A stretch of 64,000 bases of DNA from Acanthaster planci (taxonomy: Eukaryota > Echinodermata > Asteroidea > Valvatida > Acanthasteridae), in the NCBI RefSeq assembly GCF_001949145.1, contig NW_019091363.1:1721598-1785597 (forward strand), given 5' to 3'. Under the pieces are notes generated by a model. The model searched no databases. It saw nothing but the letters and a program-made list of their open reading frames with translations, and was not told where the DNA came from. Each line of letters opens with the position of its first letter. Position 1 is the first letter of the stretch. Shown here in pieces: positions 49,319 through 61,800 of the stretch. The position numbers and the translations under genes were made by a program.

Positions 49319-49592
49319 GCCACTCGCACGGTCCATCTCGGAAAGCCGGCTACCAGGTCAAAATGTCACATTGTCCTCAACGGGATTTCTGTCTCGTAGT
49401 CACGTAACACCGTAGCCACTAACGGGGAAGTAGTATTCGTCCAAGGAAAACACACACAAGGGAACCTATACATTTGTTTAAAATTTCATTTTTTTTCCTT
49501 CTGGCTCCTCTTGGATTTTTTTCATCACCTATTACGAATACACCGTATTATGCTGTAAGCAGCAAAATTATTTGTCTGTGTGTGTAGGAACA

Positions 49593-49836
49593 ATGACGGA
49601 GATCCAGAGCGGGACAGTTGCCACCTCGGGACCCCCAGAAGGGGGTAAGTACATGATGCAAGTGAACGATGGCGACCCGAAGAGCGAGACTAAGCCGAGT
49701 CCAGAAAAGGGAGATGAGAACGAGACCCGGGGCAACTGGACCGGGAAACTGGACTTCCTTCTGTCTTGCGTCAGCTTTGCTGTGGGCCTTGGAAATATCT
49801 GGAGATTCCCTTTTCTTTGCTACGAAAACGGGGGCG
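49593..49836 (+). CDS. SLC6 glycine-type exon 1: N-terminus and TM1
   Basis: The start is ACAATGACG. A hydrophilic 45-residue tail leads into RGNWTGK and a canonical TM1, ending NGG plus one base before GTAAGA. The exon itself probably begins at 49588 after an acceptor. Confidence 0.9.
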
Positions 49837-52800
49837 GTAAGAGAACTTTTTTTTAGTTCCCTAAAAGCCTGAAATTGTTGATTGTTCGAGAGATTTCGGT
49901 AGAAAACTACTGACTTTGCATACCAGGTTTTTGTTTTAGATTTATTTAGATTTGTTACCATTACGATATTGTGAATTTTATTTGATTAATTATAGCACCA
50001 GGAAAAGGTTCGACTAGAAGGAAAGGCACGGTAAAACCCACGCGATATTATGCTGTTTTTCCATAACTATTCCTTGTTTGTTTTTTCCAAAGGTGCGTTT
50101 TTGATTCCCTACGTGCTCATGATCTTTATGGCCGGTCTGCCGCTGTTTTTTCTGGAGCTGAGTTTTGGTCAGTTTGCCAGCCAGGGCTGCCTCAGTATTT
50201 GGTCCATCTCCCCACTTTTCAAAGGTAATTCAGGCTCCCCTCAGTTAACGTCAGACCAGATCGAGTTTCTCACAACATGCTTCCATTCTGGCTTACGAGG
50301 AAAAACATGCATGATCCTGCGTGTGACGGAAACTGTAAATCAAAGCACGTGCGTCACTTGGCAGTCTTTCAAATATTCAAGACGAGATTAAAGTTGTTAT
50401 TCTTTCGTTCAGGCGTATGGAGGTATTCTACTGTACTGTGCCAAACATGGATTTGAAAACAAATCTTGAAACACGGCTTGTCAAATGATGACTGAAGGCT
50501 GACAAGGAAACCACATCGGCTGCAAACTAAGGAAAATGACTGACAGTTTCATCCTTTTGAAAATATCCAAAGTTTGCAAATGAGCTTGCTTCAAAATTCG
50601 CTTCCAAAAATATCCTCCTGCGTTGTTAACAATATCGACCTGCCTTTCTCTGGTTCGTCACAGTCAAAGATTTGCCTTGGCTGGCCAGCAAAAGATAAAA
50701 ATTCATATTCTTACAAAATATGAAGCAGCTATCAAAATGCCATAATGAAGCCAACGAAAGTGTGCCCCTCTAACTCTAGTGGGGCAAATGTGCATTAAAC
50801 TAACACCAGTTGCTAACCGAGGGTGAAGTTCCGCACATTTTGGCATTTGGGAAGGATCTCAAGGCCACCCCCAAATCACGCCCAAGGCAAATCCTCTGCC
50901 GTTCTTGGTTTCCGCCTAAACATCCGTTGGGGGAATGTGCTTCCAGTCCCACTTTGCTCAGAAGCCGTCCGGTGTTAGAGAGCTCTCGAAACAACACTAG
51001 GCCTACGTACAAAGGAAGAATCACTATTCTAATGTGCTCAATTGTATTCGATTCTGGTCAGATAAGTTCTCCCTCTGTGGTCAGGCACTGGCCACAGGGG
51101 GTGACAAAATCCATTGTGCGGTAAAGCCAGATTAATGAGGCGGAACGAATTCTAAGTTACCTCAAGCAAATTTGTACCTGGGGCTGAGATACCGTGCACA
51201 ATATGGGCCCGATGGGTACCCCCCCCACATGCCCAATCCCTATACACACTCTAGACTATTGTTACCTGACACATCCCCCTTAGAATTCCAGAGATTCCAA
51301 TCAAACAATGATCAACACAAAGGAGGGGAGTTCTTTCCGCCCCATATCTTGCATCATATGGGGGCTGAGGGGCTTTTTATCTACAGTTGGTCAGGCGCAC
51401 AAAATTCTGACCGGAGTTGAAGAGGATCAACAAATTTCGCACTACAACGCCGAACTGTGACGTGACATGCGCAGTTGGAATATTAAAATTGCTTTTAAAT
51501 ATCCTCGCAGGGCACCAGCGATGCCCAGTTCGAGTCCTGGGTTGGCCCAGGCTTTAAGTGCATTTGGTTTCCAGTCCATAGTCGCTCTCGCAGGTTTTCT
51601 CCAGGTACTCCGGTTTCCTTCTGCTCCTAGTAGGCCTACTGGATCTTCTTCCTCTTTCCGTAATCTGATGCTGATTAATAAAGGTCGTAAATAAACGTAT
51701 AGTCATTGGCGCAAATAGCCCGTGTAGCTGAGCGCCATAAAAAACAACCACATATACCAATCCGAATTAACTCGCTTTGGCCCATTATGATGCATGCAGC
51801 TATTATGTAAGCACGCGTGGAGTTTATCTGACAGCCACAAAATTGGGATACAATCTTCATCAACCAGCTTCATGCTTCAAATGAAGCTGTGGAGTTGTCA
51901 CGTCCATCAACAGTGATGTTATGTTCCAATTCGGGGGTTTATTTTGAATCACAAAGTTTCGAGGCCTGTCTTGTGTAGGCCCTACTTTGTCGACATTAGG
52001 TCACAACATCAAGTGCAAATTCAATAAAATTCCAAGTAAGAAATTTAATATCTGTCATTTTTCCACATTCATAACCAAATTCCCTGCCAGTCTACTGACA
52101 TGATATTATAGGAACTTAACCCTCAAACCGAATTTCTGGGGCCTAACCTTTTGATCCCTTTGGACGTGGTCATTTGCCAAAAACGAATTATAAAGGAATG
52201 AGTAAAGAAAGAAATAATAAAGAAAACAAAACCAAAACCAAAACTGCCAGGAAATACAAAAACAGATGGAATAAAAGGAAAACTCTACTAGCAGTGGGAG
52301 CTTTAAATCTTCAATAATAGACACTAGAGTTAAATCTGTCAGTCACAAGAAGATAAGTTTGTGCTATTTTGTCTGGTTCAGAACTATTATATAAAAACTC
52401 ACCTAAAGAGAGATTATTACAAACTAAATAATTCTCGCTATTTCACTATGCATCTGTCACTACAATAACTGAAAACAAAAAATATTCAAATGTTTTTGTC
52501 ATTAAAGAGTATGTGACAGACCTTTCTATTAAACATGGTTCTTTGGTAATTCTAAATTGCACATATTCTACAGGATATAATCATGACCCAAGCTAAAATG
52601 CCGCTGGAATCTTCACGATTATACGGACGTATTTGAAATAGATGAATGTAGCTTGTCAGCTACTGTTGCTTACATTTGTAGAATGGAGATTGTCGTAAAC
52701 ACAACACATTTATACGTCTTCGATAAAGCAGTGTTATTCGAAGACAAGGTGGTTATTGTCAAGCTATATTTGTCAGACTATCCCGATGATAACATGTTTA

Positions 52801-55800
52801 CAGTTATTTGCATTTCAACAACCATTCTTGTTTTCGTTCTTTTTGTTTTCTTTTGTTAATGAAGGCCTTATTGTGAAGAGCACGTTTGAAAGCCTTTCCG
52901 CTCATTTTCATTTGACACATTTCATCTGTTTGCCATCGTCCATCAACCTATAATATGAGCGTGATTGTCAAAACGGGGCAGAACTGTGCCCGAACTTAAT
53001 TGACATTTGGACCATTTTCAGAAATTTCGTCTCTTGGGGTGACGCCCCTGAGTACAAAAACATACGAGATGACAGAGATGATCAGATGGTAGCAGTTGGC
53101 AGTCAACTTGTCTGAACTTGGGGCATTTGGGTTATTCTCTATAAATTGTATCTCTCATTTTTAATCAAAAAACCAAGAAGACAAAAAATACTTGGATTAC
53201 CTTGCTAAGCTTGCTTTGATATTGCTTAAATATTGCTTCAACTGGCTTTGGACTTCTCAACGCACAGACGCTTAACGGTAACTTAAAAAAGAGAAGCCTC
53301 AAAGTTGTTCAAGATACCGGTAGCACCAGTTAGGACTTCTCTTCACATCCTCTGTGCGTCAGTGTTGCCATGGTATCGCCCTATTCATTAAATCTCATCC
53401 TGTTATTCCTTGGTCAAAGTATCATTATTCTGATAGCCAGGAGGTTTGGAAGATTCAGTTCCAGCAGTTTTCCCCTTTTTCATAATCGAATGTCTAGCCT
53501 TAGTCTGTTTATGTTGATCTTGGTTTCTTTTGTGTTATGGTGTCTTTCATTGGCAGCTTTTTATTTCTTGAATCACGTATCTAGTCTCTCTCAAAATTTC
53601 CCAATTTCGTGCAGTCTTCTGTTTCTTTATATTATGAATTCATTTACATTTATATCTTATTGATGTGTTCTTTATTTTTCTGAAATTTATTGAAGATTGT
53701 ATTTGGTTACAGCAAAGGGACAAGCTTAAGTGTGTATATAAAAAAGAATACAACAGGAACACCAGGCTTCAAATACTTCTAAAATTGAGACTTTTTCCAT
53801 CATTCTCGAAGGGCTTGGCTTTGGCATGCTGATATTGTGCGGGCTGGTAACATTGTACTACAATATCATCATTGCCTACACACTGTTCTACCTGTTCGCC
53901 TCCTTCACCAGCGATGTCCCGTGGCGATCCTGTGGTCACCCCTGGAACTCTGAGAACTGTACCGTCTTCTCCAAAGATGACAATAGGACCTGGAATGGGA
54001 CTTTTGACAATGGCACGGGTTATGCACGGCCCAGTGAGGAATACTTCAAGTAAGTGTCTCTTCGATGCTCTGTGGCTGACAGGTGAAATGATGACGCACG
54101 TCCCGTTTGCTAGGATTTTTTAAGCGGGGTTTTACTCTCCCAGTGCAGTGTGAATGTATGGAACATGGAGAAAGGAATGATTAACAGATAAAGTTTGCTG
54201 AGACAATATTCACACCTCACCTGCTAATTTTCCACTTGGAGGGCTTGATCTTACCATGATCTGACCCACTTATCAGAAGTGGAAGTCTTGAACACTTCAC
54301 GAACTTACCTATAACTTTTTCAGGGCACCCTTCCAATCGATATCTTTACCAGCAGCAGCAATCCCCTGGGATTTATAAGAAAGCTGGGCGATTTGGCTAT
54401 TCAGGAGATTTCCCAGGGCAAACAGGTGGTGACGGTTGGTTCAAGGCCTTGTAAGCTTGTGACAAATTTTCCTGCTCAAAAAGCTCCTTTTGAAAGAAAT
54501 AAGCAAATACTGCTCAATGTCAGTGAAGATTCACACGAAAATGGCATTTGTATGCTTTTCAATTCGGTTCGTAAGTGTGACGTCACTCAGTTTAAACGTG
54601 CAAAGTTAACGTGCAACTTCTGCGATCGTCCAGTGGGAGCCTACGAATTGCCCGCGTCCGCCTTTGTGACGAAGTCACTTACGAACCAGATAGATGTCTT
54701 TGGGTTAGACCGTTGTATTACTCAAAAAGAAATGTTGCCGCAGTGACCTGCCACCTCAGAAGAGATTTCTTTGGAAAGTAATCTTTGACAGGGATAATAG
54801 CTGTTGTTCATATTCCGAAAAATGCAGGAAGGTTGTTGGTAAATTCAATAATTTGCAATTTATTACAGAAATTAATCGCCTGTACTTTGGTGTGCTGGTT
54901 TTGTCAATTGTCACACAATCTGTATCTGGGTTTTATGTCCCAAAATTGAAAAATGAGGGTAAATAACCAAAGTTAAACATTCATGTACATGAATAACTGT
55001 AGAAAAGTCTAGAAATGTCATAGAAAGAGAGTCTAGGGAGAATGTTAGATTCTACTGAGCTAGGGTTTCCTGGCAAGCATCCCTGATGCTGTTTTCCTTT
55101 TTTTTTATGTCGACAGCAACTATGTCCTTGACATATCAGATGGCATCCATATCATGGGGCCAGTGAAGTGGGACCTTGCACTATGTCTACTGCTGGCTTG
55201 GATCTTGGTCTTTCTTAGTCTAGTGAAGGGCATCAAGACATCTGGAAAAGTGAGTCCAAAAAAAAGACTTGTTGCTTTCCCTTGAGGAACAGACATTAAA
55301 TCGGCAAGCCGCATGGTATTTCTTGAACATGTACCTTTAGATGGTATATGGTTTCAGTCTTTATCTAGAGCTACCAACAGATGTCAAGAACAGGGTCCAA
55401 TTCAGAGTCCTTGGTCAACTTGTGCCCAACATTTCAGTTCCCCCAGAAGACAATTCTGCACTAATTGATGGCATAAATCACAGATTTTGCATTACGCAGA
55501 TTATTTTGGCTTACATGTTGAGACACGGTGCTTGGAGAGAATGGTGATCAGTGATCATGAGTATTTGAAGGATGCACATTTGAAGGACATGTCCTCTCGG
55601 TGTCCTTGCATGCCAAGCTATGCTGCCCTCTTGTAACGATGAGCACAAGCTTTGTACACATTCTGTTGGAAATTGTTGGTCTTGCCCCATGTAATGCACA
55701 GACATAAAGCAAGGTGTGCAATGGATCTTTAAGTGGCCTCCTTTATATGAGTCAGTTTTGTTTTTCATATTGCAATACACAGCCCCGAGATGTGCGTGCA

Positions 55801-58800
55801 TGGGGTGCAAGTACTTTTGAACCATCCACTTTTGTCATTTTCTTGAGCTTTCAAATGTGCACTTTTTCAGTACCTCATGCCCTTCTTTCGCGTTGGAGCA
55901 TTTAAACAGACACCGTTTAAAAAAATGATTAAAAAGTGTGCTGGACTAGCTAGTCCCCAACCCTAGTGTACGATTTGCGGCGCCCATGAAAACAATAACA
56001 AAAGCACATGACCCCGTCTAGCCTGTACTTCTTAATTGATGTCCCAGCTGGCATGTCAACACAGCAGGCTGCATCCTATTCAGATAGGACCTCCGGGTTC
56101 TGACATCTACTCTTTGTTTCACTTCCTTTCCATTGTTATTCAATTTCAAGGTTGTATACGTGACTTCAATCTTTCCCTATGTTGTCTTGACGTGCCTGCT
56201 TATCCGTGGCATCACACTGGAGGGCGCCATCGATGGTATCATTTACTACATCAAGCCCGACATAGAGAAGCTCAAACAGGCAAAGGTATGTCGCGGAAGA
56301 TGGAATGATCCTTGCCACGGACAAAAGTGAAGCTGGCAAGTTTCAAGGGCGTTCTTCTTGCCCTAGTTGTTTTTGTAGCTGTGCTTACGGAGGACATTTA
56401 TTGCTGTAATTTTTTGGACACTTGCTGCAGGTATGGCAGGATGCCGCCGTTCAGATTTTCTACTCGCTTGGCACAGCATTTGGAAGCCTTCACACTCTTG
56501 CCAGCTACAACAAATTCCACAACAACTGCTTTAGGTGAGATTCAAGTCACATGCAGAACCAACTTTTGTTTTTGCTGGGAATGGCCAAAGTCGTTGACAT
56601 TTCCTCAGGTAACCTTTTATGGCCTTTCTGATGGGTAAAGCTAAATCTGGGGCTTTTTACATGCATTTTGAAGGAAGGGACGTGACAAATATCCTAATAT
56701 CGCTTTTTCTTCCTTTTTGTTTAATAGCAAAAACAGAGATGGCTCCGGTGTGTGTGTGGGTGTGTGTGTTGGGGGAAGGGGAGGGTAGGACTCTAGACTT
56801 GTTGGTCTGCCTGTATCTTCAAGTAGTAAAGATACAAAAAGGATCAATAGGAGCCTCCCGCAATGTTCCTTCATGTATTATTCTGAAAAAGGGGGAGCAG
56901 AAATGCTGAGAAATAGGGGATATGATCGGGTACAAACTACTTCTCGTATCATGTCTGTCAGAGGGCATAACACAATACCTGAGAACCACAGCCCGGTGGG
57001 ATTTGGGGCTGGTTTCTTTAAAGCAGAGTAGGCACTGTTTTACTTCACGTTTTCCCTAGAAATTTAAACTTCCTTCCCTGCATAACTGCATTTGATACCA
57101 AACCATCACATTGTGGTATTATTCAATCACATTCCATTTGGTCATATGCCAAGGCCCAAGCAAATCAGATAAACCATGACGGAGGTCTTTCTTTGAGTCC
57201 TTTGTCAATGCTAGTTCCCTGTTACTCGTCAGTTGAATTGTGACCCAAGTTTTGTTTAACTGTATACTGCGTAATTATTGTGAAAAGGGTGATGAGCGGG
57301 TCTATTGAAAGTGTCGTTCTGTTCAAACAATTACTTTGAACTCATTCTTTCCTTCATGGAGGGGATTCAGAAATGATTGGAATAAAGTTTCTAATCTCTC
57401 TTTGGGCACCATTTTCATAGGAAAATTACAACTTCTTATTCGACTATGCTAGGTGCACGTTCGTGCATTGTCCAAAACGTTCTATTCACGCATGTGTGTT
57501 GATCTAGTTATGTTTGAAAATGGAGCTGCATATGTCCCAACTGCAGGTGCACGTGGTAGTGTGTTGGAAGTGATGCTATGTGAGAGAGACCTGACCTGAA
57601 TGTCCTTTACAACCATATCTGTTTGATTGTTTAAGTGCAATGTGCTAGTCTCCTGTTGAATGATTCTCCAGAGATGCAATTGCGGTAACCTTCATCAACT
57701 GCGGCACCAGTATCTTTGCTGGGTTTGTCATCTTCTCTGTCATCGGCTTCATGGCTCACGACGCGGGAATGGCTGTGGATAAAGTTGTAGAGTCAGGTAG
57801 GTGCATGATGATCACAACAGAGTAGCGCTTTTCGAGCAATTTTCACTTGACCAAGAGAATTTGAAGCAGGGTGGTTGACAGTTTTGGACCTACAGACCTA
57901 ACTCAGCAAGCTGGCCATACAAGAAATGCAGTGGTGATAAAATTGTAATTCTGCCAACATGTGCATTTTTTGGTGTTTTGTGTGTGTTCTGAGCTGTTTT
58001 AAACAACTTATATTTACAGGGGTAAATAAAAAATGTCAAAATTTCCCTTATTCTAAAAACGGGGGGGGGGTTGGGAAGAAGGACCAGCTCTTCTTCTATA
58101 CAGGGAAGACTTTTTGGCAATGAAAATGTTTCTTGTTTTGGAATACATTTAAACCACAAATTCAACAACTGTGGTTTCACTGAATACAGGTACTTAAATC
58201 ATATTTCTGTCCAAACAAGTCAAAACATGGAGAATTCGGTGGGAAAGGCTGTTTTGAATGTAATTTATCCAATCAAAATTTCATCACAAGAAATGTTTTG
58301 AGTTTTGATTGTAAACAAAAGGGCTGTTCTTTTCCCACAGGGCCAGGTCTTGCATTTATTGCCTATCCCGAAGCCATAGCTCGTATGCCGTTATCTACAC
58401 TCTGGGCTTTGCTGTTCTTTCTCATGGTCTTCATGTTGGGACTTGGGAGTGAGGTTAGTACTAGCAGACATCAATGCTGTTCTGTGTGCGAAAGATCACT
58501 CACTGGTGACAGACAGATTAGGGAGACACCCAAAATGTGAATTATTTTAAGTACTCTGTGGGCCAAGGATGTCTCCAGAACAACTTTGTTTGGAGGGGGC
58601 AAAACTTGTATATTGGGGAGACCCTAAATTTTTAAAAATTTTCATTAACTTTTTATGGCCTTTTGGGGGGCATTGGGGCTACATTGCTGGGCAAATCAAG
58701 CAAAAAGAAATTGCCTTTCTCTCATTTAAATAAAATCATTTGGCCCTGTTTTTTTATGAGGGCGCTGGCCCTCTGTTGGCACTCCCCCCCCCCCGATCTG

Positions 58801-61800
58801 CCCTTGTCTTAGGCTGTTGAATCCATCACAAGTCCCAACAAACTTCCACAAGTCACCCAGTTGTAAGTTAGGATAATGTTTCAAGTGAACTAGACGAAAG
58901 CATTCCCGTGCTATCGTTCATCCTGTTACTTGTATTGCTTTTGACTGGGCTTGTGACTGGGCTTGTGACTGGGCTTGTGACTGGGCTTGTGACTGGGCTT
59001 TTGACTGGGCTTGTGACTGGGCTTGTGACTGGACTTGTGACTGGACTTGTGACAAGAATTATGATCGACTCAATTACAACCCTATGATACATACATATAA
59101 TTAAGCATGTGTTTATAGTGTGCTTAGTAGTAAGGGAGATTGATGCCTGATAGAAAAACTTCCTCTCTAACATATTGAAACTTTCACAGTAAACAAAAAA
59201 TGCAAACTACAGAGGGCATTTCCTTATACCAACAGCTTCATTTGTCTCAGGTTTTGTCTTTGAAATCAGAACCCTTTGCAAGTATATGTGACCTGTCGCC
59301 ACAAAATGAGCTGAGTTGGTATATTGGAATTCAGGAGAAGAAGAGTTTTCCAGCAGTATGTACATGGAAAACTAAGGGTAAATGTACAAGGGGACATTAT
59401 TCTGGAAGCTTCCCGTCTTTGTTGTTCCCAACATTATTTCAACATTTCTGGTCAGAAACAAAACAGACACAAATAATGCTATCATCAGAATTGCTGAGAA
59501 AATGACATTTTTAATACTATGATCTTGCGAAAATGGGAGACCGGTTCCTCTTACCAAATATTACAAAACCCCCATAATTGACCTCCACCTCAATATGACT
59601 TTGAACCCTCAAAATAAGAAAGAGCGAGATGCGACTTCACCCTCATTTTGTCGTGACAGGCCACATATAATAAATATTCTCACTAAAAAATTGATTTTTT
59701 GGTTGATGTCATGAACTTTGATGTTCTGATTGAAATGTACTGTATGACTTAATTTTGAGCTAATGACTTCAAAGTCAAGGGGTTTGAAATCATGTGAAGC
59801 TTGCCATTGACAGAGACGAAACTGAAAATTGGCAAAACCTTGGCTTAGGGTCACTGGATAGGATTTTATAGAAATGTTCATTTGGTCATTTTCAATACTG
59901 CTAAATACTCATTAGCATATCTCTTCAAAATTCAGTTCTGCATGTTTGAGACCGTCATCACAGGAATGGTGGATGAGCTGGAGAAATTCAATCCAGTTTT
60001 CCGGAAGAGAAAATGGCTGGTCACTTTGTTAATGGCTGTGCTGATGTACATCCTTGGACTGTCTATGGTGACAAATGTGAGTACAGTGAAAAATCAGGTC
60101 TTGCAGTTAACCCTTAACCCATTGTAAGTCATGGAGCACTGGGCAAAACTAACTGTCACTTTTGTTGCTTCAAATGTGGGCCATTTCATTTTCTCTTCAA
60201 AAGGAAGTTTTGGAAGCTGTCTCACGAACCTTTTTTTGTAGCTCTGCTTCTGAAGACAGTTTCTTCTCCCATGGACATCGAGGTTCTTGAAAAATCCTGG
60301 AAACAAGTTTGCTCTTGAATCTTGTTGCTAGAGGAAAAAGTCGCGAGAAATGTCATGGAACTTAAGATCATGCAGTGGTTGTTTTTGATGTGATAAGGGA
60401 TTAAGATAAATTTACTGGTTATATTTTTGTCAGTCAATAGTATACACAAATGGACTGGCAAAGAGGTCACTAGTGCATGTCTATGTCCCTGAGGGACTGT
60501 AAGTTACCAGAAGAGGGTCCTGTTTCCAGAGGCCTTCCGGACCTGTGAGTGACCACTGAGAAGAGGCCTTGGGAAATAGGACCCTCTTCTGGTCACTCAC
60601 GGTCCCTCTGGAATTGATGCGCGCCCTACGTCAAGGCACGTTAGGCATGTTAGGAGTTATGCTGAAGCCAATTTCATGTACTCGCCCATATTAGTGAACC
60701 ATACTTGACCGTATTTCAACCAACCAGGATAAAGAACCAGAAAGAGATGTGTTAGTATTGCGGCTGGGGCAGTTTTAGCTCAAACAAATTTTCTCTGCAA
60801 AGTGGCATTAAATTTCAAGAATTCATTAACTTTTAATCCCAGAAAGTTATGGAAAAGTCCTGGAATTTAGTTTTGAGGTTTCAGTGGGAACCCTGTTGGA
60901 GCTGCTAAGCAGAGGAGATTGCTTAGCACAGATTAAAATTTTCTGCACTAAAACAGTAGAAGAAGTTGACGAAATTTCCAGCCATAAATGCTAGTATATG
61001 TAATTCAAAATGACTCTTTCACCTATTTTGCTTAATACGTGTATTTGCTGAGCAGTTCCGTTTTTGTCCGAAGATGTAGATGTTAATGCAAAGTTGATTT
61101 TTTCTCCAAATTTCCATTCATCTGCAAACACACTAGGGAAAGATATTAATGTCCTCAACTGCAAGCCTGGCTGACATGTGGCATGATGTATTGTATTCCT
61201 TCTTTTTTAGATTTTAACATGTATTCATGTCTTGCTTGTTTTCTTGCGACACAGGGAGGCATCTATCTGCTTACAATCATGAACTCATTCTCAGCTGGTC
61301 TGTCTGTCTTGATAATTGCAATGCTGGAATGCATCGTGATTGCTTACATCTATGGTAAGCATATCTACCAAAGAAAGAAAAATGACAATGGAAGATGTTT
61401 CATTATGAGGGGAAGACGGCCCTTCAATACAATTAGTTTTTTGTTTTTCAGAAGCCTTTAGAAATCTGGCAGGAAGCATTCTCATCTTGATCATAAAAGA
61501 AATGCGTGGGAGCAAAGTAAGGGGCATGGTTCTCCCCCTCCCCACAGAGGTCTGTGCACCCATCTCCCCTCAATCAAACTTATGAAATGTACTGAGGCAG
61601 GTTTGAGCCACAGTTAATGTGCTTTCATTCCCGTCTTGAAAATATGTGGGCACCCCAAGGTGCCCCTCCTGAAATTTCACCCTTGTTAACTACACTATTG
61701 GGTACCTGTTGTCTTGGCTCCAGTCGGAAACCTAATCTAAGTTGTGTTGACCAGCAGCTCAGTGCAAAATTAACCCCACACTGATTTGATGATGGGCTGT

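Larger units (their letters stand above)
32431..49587. other. 17-kb spacer between the two SLC6 paralogues
   Basis: No intact gene is supported here. It contains the 3'UTR of the upstream gene, decayed retrotransposons, small inverted-repeat elements, short duplications and an assembly gap, listed separately. The rest is AT-rich with only short ORFs. Confidence 0.6.

Noticed and set aside
58868-59173. Minus-strand ORF with VTSP repeats
   Set aside because: It is only the translation of the 12-bp minisatellite within an intron.
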